A stretch of 9,813 bases of DNA, taken from the NCBI GenBank assembly GCA_019247975.1, contig JAFBAD010000374.1, positions 1-9,813 on the forward strand, read 5' to 3'. Under the pieces are notes generated by a model. The model had not been told where the DNA came from and searched no databases. It was given only the letters and a program-made list of their open reading frames with translations. Source of the stretch: Acidimicrobiia bacterium. GTDB lineage: Bacteria > Actinomycetota > Acidimicrobiia > Acidimicrobiales > Iamiaceae. A program made the translations under genes and the position numbers. This document shows positions 8,222 to 9,813 of this stretch, piece after piece (within the stretch, counting starts at the first letter, position 1; each line of letters begins with the position of its first letter).

Positions 8222-8248
8222 AAGTTGACAACGGTGTTGTCAACTTTG
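8222..8248 (+). promoter_or_regulatory. Perfect HAIR-type inverted repeat between hspR and clpB
   Basis: Two 12-base arms (left arm AAAGTTGACAAC, 8222-8233) are perfect reverse complements around a 3-base centre (GGT). Read as HAIR, it is GTTGACA-N7-TGTCAAC (8225-8245). TTGA and TCAA are 11 bases apart, exactly as in the consensus and in the site before dnaK. It is AT-rich in GC-rich surroundings and overlaps the likely clpB promoter, so it is best explained as an HspR operator. In RNA it would also form a stable hairpin, but GGGG follows with no T-run, arguing against an intrinsic terminator. Confidence 0.8.
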
Positions 8249-8267
8249 GGGTTGGGGTCGTAGCCTG
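8238..8267 (+). promoter_or_regulatory. Candidate clpB promoter, possibly giving a leaderless transcript
   Basis: TTGTCA (8238-8243), inside the right arm of the inverted repeat, is followed after 18 bases by TAGCCT (8262-8267), which keeps the TAnnnT form. A start six to eight bases after the -10 box would fall on or next to the clpB ATG at 8273. The stronger -35-like TTGACA in the left arm (8226-8231) has no acceptable -10 box 16-18 bases downstream. Confidence 0.4.
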
Positions 8268-8272
8268 GAGGC

Positions 8273-9813
8273 ATGCCGCTCGACCCGAACCGCTGGACGC
8301 TCCGGACCCAGGAAGCCTTCAACGCGGCCGTCGAATCAGCCCGTGCCGCGAGCAACCCCGAGGTCCTTCCCGATCACCTGCTCGTCGCCCTGCTCGGCCA
8401 GGCCGAAGGCGTGGTGCTGCCGGTCCTCGAGAAGGTCGGCAGCGCGCCGGCCCAGCTGCGCAGCGCCGCGCTCGAGCGGCTCGACAAGCTCCCCAAGGCC
8501 TACGGCGGCGAGTCCCGCATCTCCCGCGACCTCCAGGCGGTCATGGACCGCGCCGAGAGCGCCCGGGTCGAGCTCACCGACGAGTACCTCTCCACCGAGC
8601 ACCTGCTGCTCGCGCTGGCCGAGCAGCTCGGCGTCGGGCGCGAGGAGCTGCTCGCCGCGCTGCGCCAGGTGCGGGGCAGCCACCGGGTCACGAGCCAGAC
8701 CCCCGAGGACCAGTACCAGGCCCTCGAGAAGTACGGGCGGGACCTCACCGAGGCCGCCCGTCGCGGCAAGCTGGACCCGGTCATCGGGCGGGACGAGGAG
8801 ATCCGGCGCGTCATCCAGGTGCTGTCCCGGCGGACCAAGAACAACCCGGTCCTGATCGGCGAGCCCGGCGTCGGCAAGACCGCGATCGTCGAGGGCCTCG
8901 CCCGCCGCATCGTCGAGGGCGACGTGCCCGAGGGCCTGAAGAACAAGCGGCTCATCAGCCTCGACCTCGGCAGCATGGTCGCCGGCGCCAAGTACCGTGG
9001 TGAGTTCGAGGAGCGGCTGAAGGCCGTCCTCAAGGAGATCACCGACGCCGAGGGCGAGGTCATCACCTTCATCGACGAGCTGCACACGATCGTCGGCGCG
9101 GGCAAGGCCGAGGGCGCGATGGACGCCGGCAACATGATCAAGCCGATGCTCGCCCGCGGTGAGCTCCGCCTGGTCGGCGCGACCACGCTCGACGAGTACC
9201 GCAAGCACATCGAGTCCGATGCCGCCCTCGAGCGCCGCTTCCAGCAGGTGTTCGTCGGTCAGCCGTCCGTCGAGGACACGATCGCGATCCTGCGTGGCCT
9301 CAAGGAGCGCTACGAGGTGCACCACGGCGTGCGCATCCAGGACACCGCACTCGTTGCCGCGGCGGTGCTGTCCGACCGCTACCTGACCGGCCGCTTCCTC
9401 CCCGACAAGGCGATCGACCTGGTCGACGAGGCCGCGTCGAAGCTGCGCATCGAGATCGACTCGCTGCCCACCGAGATCGACGTCGTCGAGCGGCGCATCC
9501 GCCAGCTCGAGATCGAGCGCGTCGCGCTGGCCAAGGAGACCGACCAGGCGTCGGTCGAGCGCCTCGCGAGCCTCGACAAGGAGCTGGCCGACCTGCAAGA
9601 GCAGTCGACCGCCATGAAGGCCCACTGGCAGGGCGAGAAGGACGCGATCACCGCGATCCAGTCGCTCAAGGAGCAGCTCGAGGCCAAGCGCAGCGAGATC
9701 GAGCGCGAGCAGGACCTCGAGCGTGCCGCCGAGATCCGCTACGGCCAGATCCCCGAGCTCGAGCGCCAGGTCGAAGAAGCGACCAAGCGGCTGGCCGAGC
9801 TGCAGGCAACCCA
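8273..9813 (+). CDS. clpB: Chaperone disaggregase ClpB, 5' part (runs off the right edge)
   Basis: ClpB is a hexameric AAA+ motor that pulls polypeptides out of aggregates and hands them to DnaK/DnaJ/GrpE. The first 513 residues are present. The Clp N domain (about 7-145) has both repeats (DHLLVALL at 34-41, TEHLLLALAEQ at 108-118). The first AAA+ module has VIGRDEEIRRVIQVLSRRTKNN (170-191), Walker A GEPGVGKT (196-203), Walker B ITFIDE (264-269), sensor GATT (302-305) and the arginine-finger region ALERRF (318-323). From about 405 the coiled-coil middle domain begins, which separates ClpB from ClpA and ClpC; it is cut by the window end, so the second AAA+ module is not seen. The ATG at 8273 is the only plausible start in frame. 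A GGAG motif almost touches it, too close for a normal Shine-Dalgarno. The HAIR-type repeat just upstream implies HspR control separate from the dnaK operon. Confidence 0.96.
   Translation, partial: MPLDPNRWTLRTQEAFNAAVESARAASNPEVLPDHLLVALLGQAEGVVLPVLEKVGSAPAQLRSAALERLDKLPKAYGGESRISRDLQAVMDRAESARVELTDEYLSTEHLLLALAEQLGVGREELLAALRQVRGSHRVTSQTPEDQYQALEKYGRDLTEAARRGKLDPVIGRDEEIRRVIQVLSRRTKNNPVLIGEPGVGKTAIVEGLARRIVEGDVPEGLKNKRLISLDLGSMVAGAKYRGEFEERLKAVLKEITDAEGEVITFIDELHTIVGAGKAEGAMDAGNMIKPMLARGELRLVGATTLDEYRKHIESDAALERRFQQVFVGQPSVEDTIAILRGLKERYEVHHGVRIQDTALVAAAVLSDRYLTGRFLPDKAIDLVDEAASKLRIEIDSLPTEIDVVERRIRQLEIERVALAKETDQASVERLASLDKELADLQEQSTAMKAHWQGEKDAITAIQSLKEQLEAKRSEIEREQDLERAAEIRYGQIPELERQVEEATKRLAELQAT

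Noticed and set aside
8222..8248. The clpB-proximal inverted repeat as a terminator of the dnaK operon
   Set aside because: No T-run follows (GGGGTTGGGG does), the arms are AT-rich, and the HAIR spacing with overlap of the promoter explains it better.

Overview
The window is GC-rich chromosomal DNA with a third-position G/C bias. The gene order dnaK-grpE-dnaJ-hspR, with a MerR-family HspR repressor, points to the Actinomycetota. GTG starts, a GTGA overlap and a DnaK without the insertion found in Gram-negative Hsp70s agree with this. I suspect a lineage outside Streptomyces and Mycobacterium, perhaps Acidimicrobiia, but that is a guess. No tRNA, rRNA, CRISPR array, insertion sequence or prophage was seen.

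Left part, all on the minus strand (1-4119), read right to left: a cyclopropane-fatty-acid synthase-family methyltransferase (4119-2773); a 2,3-bisphosphoglycerate-dependent phosphoglycerate mutase (2755-1997); an unrecognised 500-residue membrane-anchored protein with six cysteines (1927-425); and the N-terminal membrane part of a probable MprF/LysX-type (DUF2156) protein that leaves the window at base 1 (378-1). Gaps of 17, 69 and 46 bases and no clear terminator suggest one transcription unit. Two of the four products are likely phospholipid-modifying enzymes.

Middle (4120-4277): a 158-base divergent promoter region. It holds a dnaK promoter (TTGATA-N17-TACGAT) overlapped by an imperfect HAIR element, the binding site of HspR. 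It also holds a weaker candidate promoter for the leftward unit.

Right part, plus strand (4278-9813): dnaK, grpE, dnaJ and hspR are packed with a 4-base overlap, a 4-base gap and a 1-base gap. After hspR comes a perfect 12-base-arm inverted repeat with exact HAIR geometry, then clpB, which runs off the right edge. The layout implies the known actinobacterial circuit: HspR, helped by DnaK, represses both the dnaK operon and clpB. When unfolded protein draws DnaK away, the foldase system (DnaK/DnaJ/GrpE) and the disaggregase ClpB rise together.

The genes are mostly well-known families. What is worth a second look is regulatory: the two operator variants with identical spacing, a clpB start that looks leaderless, a perfect 12-bp hairpin built from uncommon codons early in grpE, and a small helix that could mask the dnaK ribosome-binding site. 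The 500-residue anchored protein is the only gene of unknown function.
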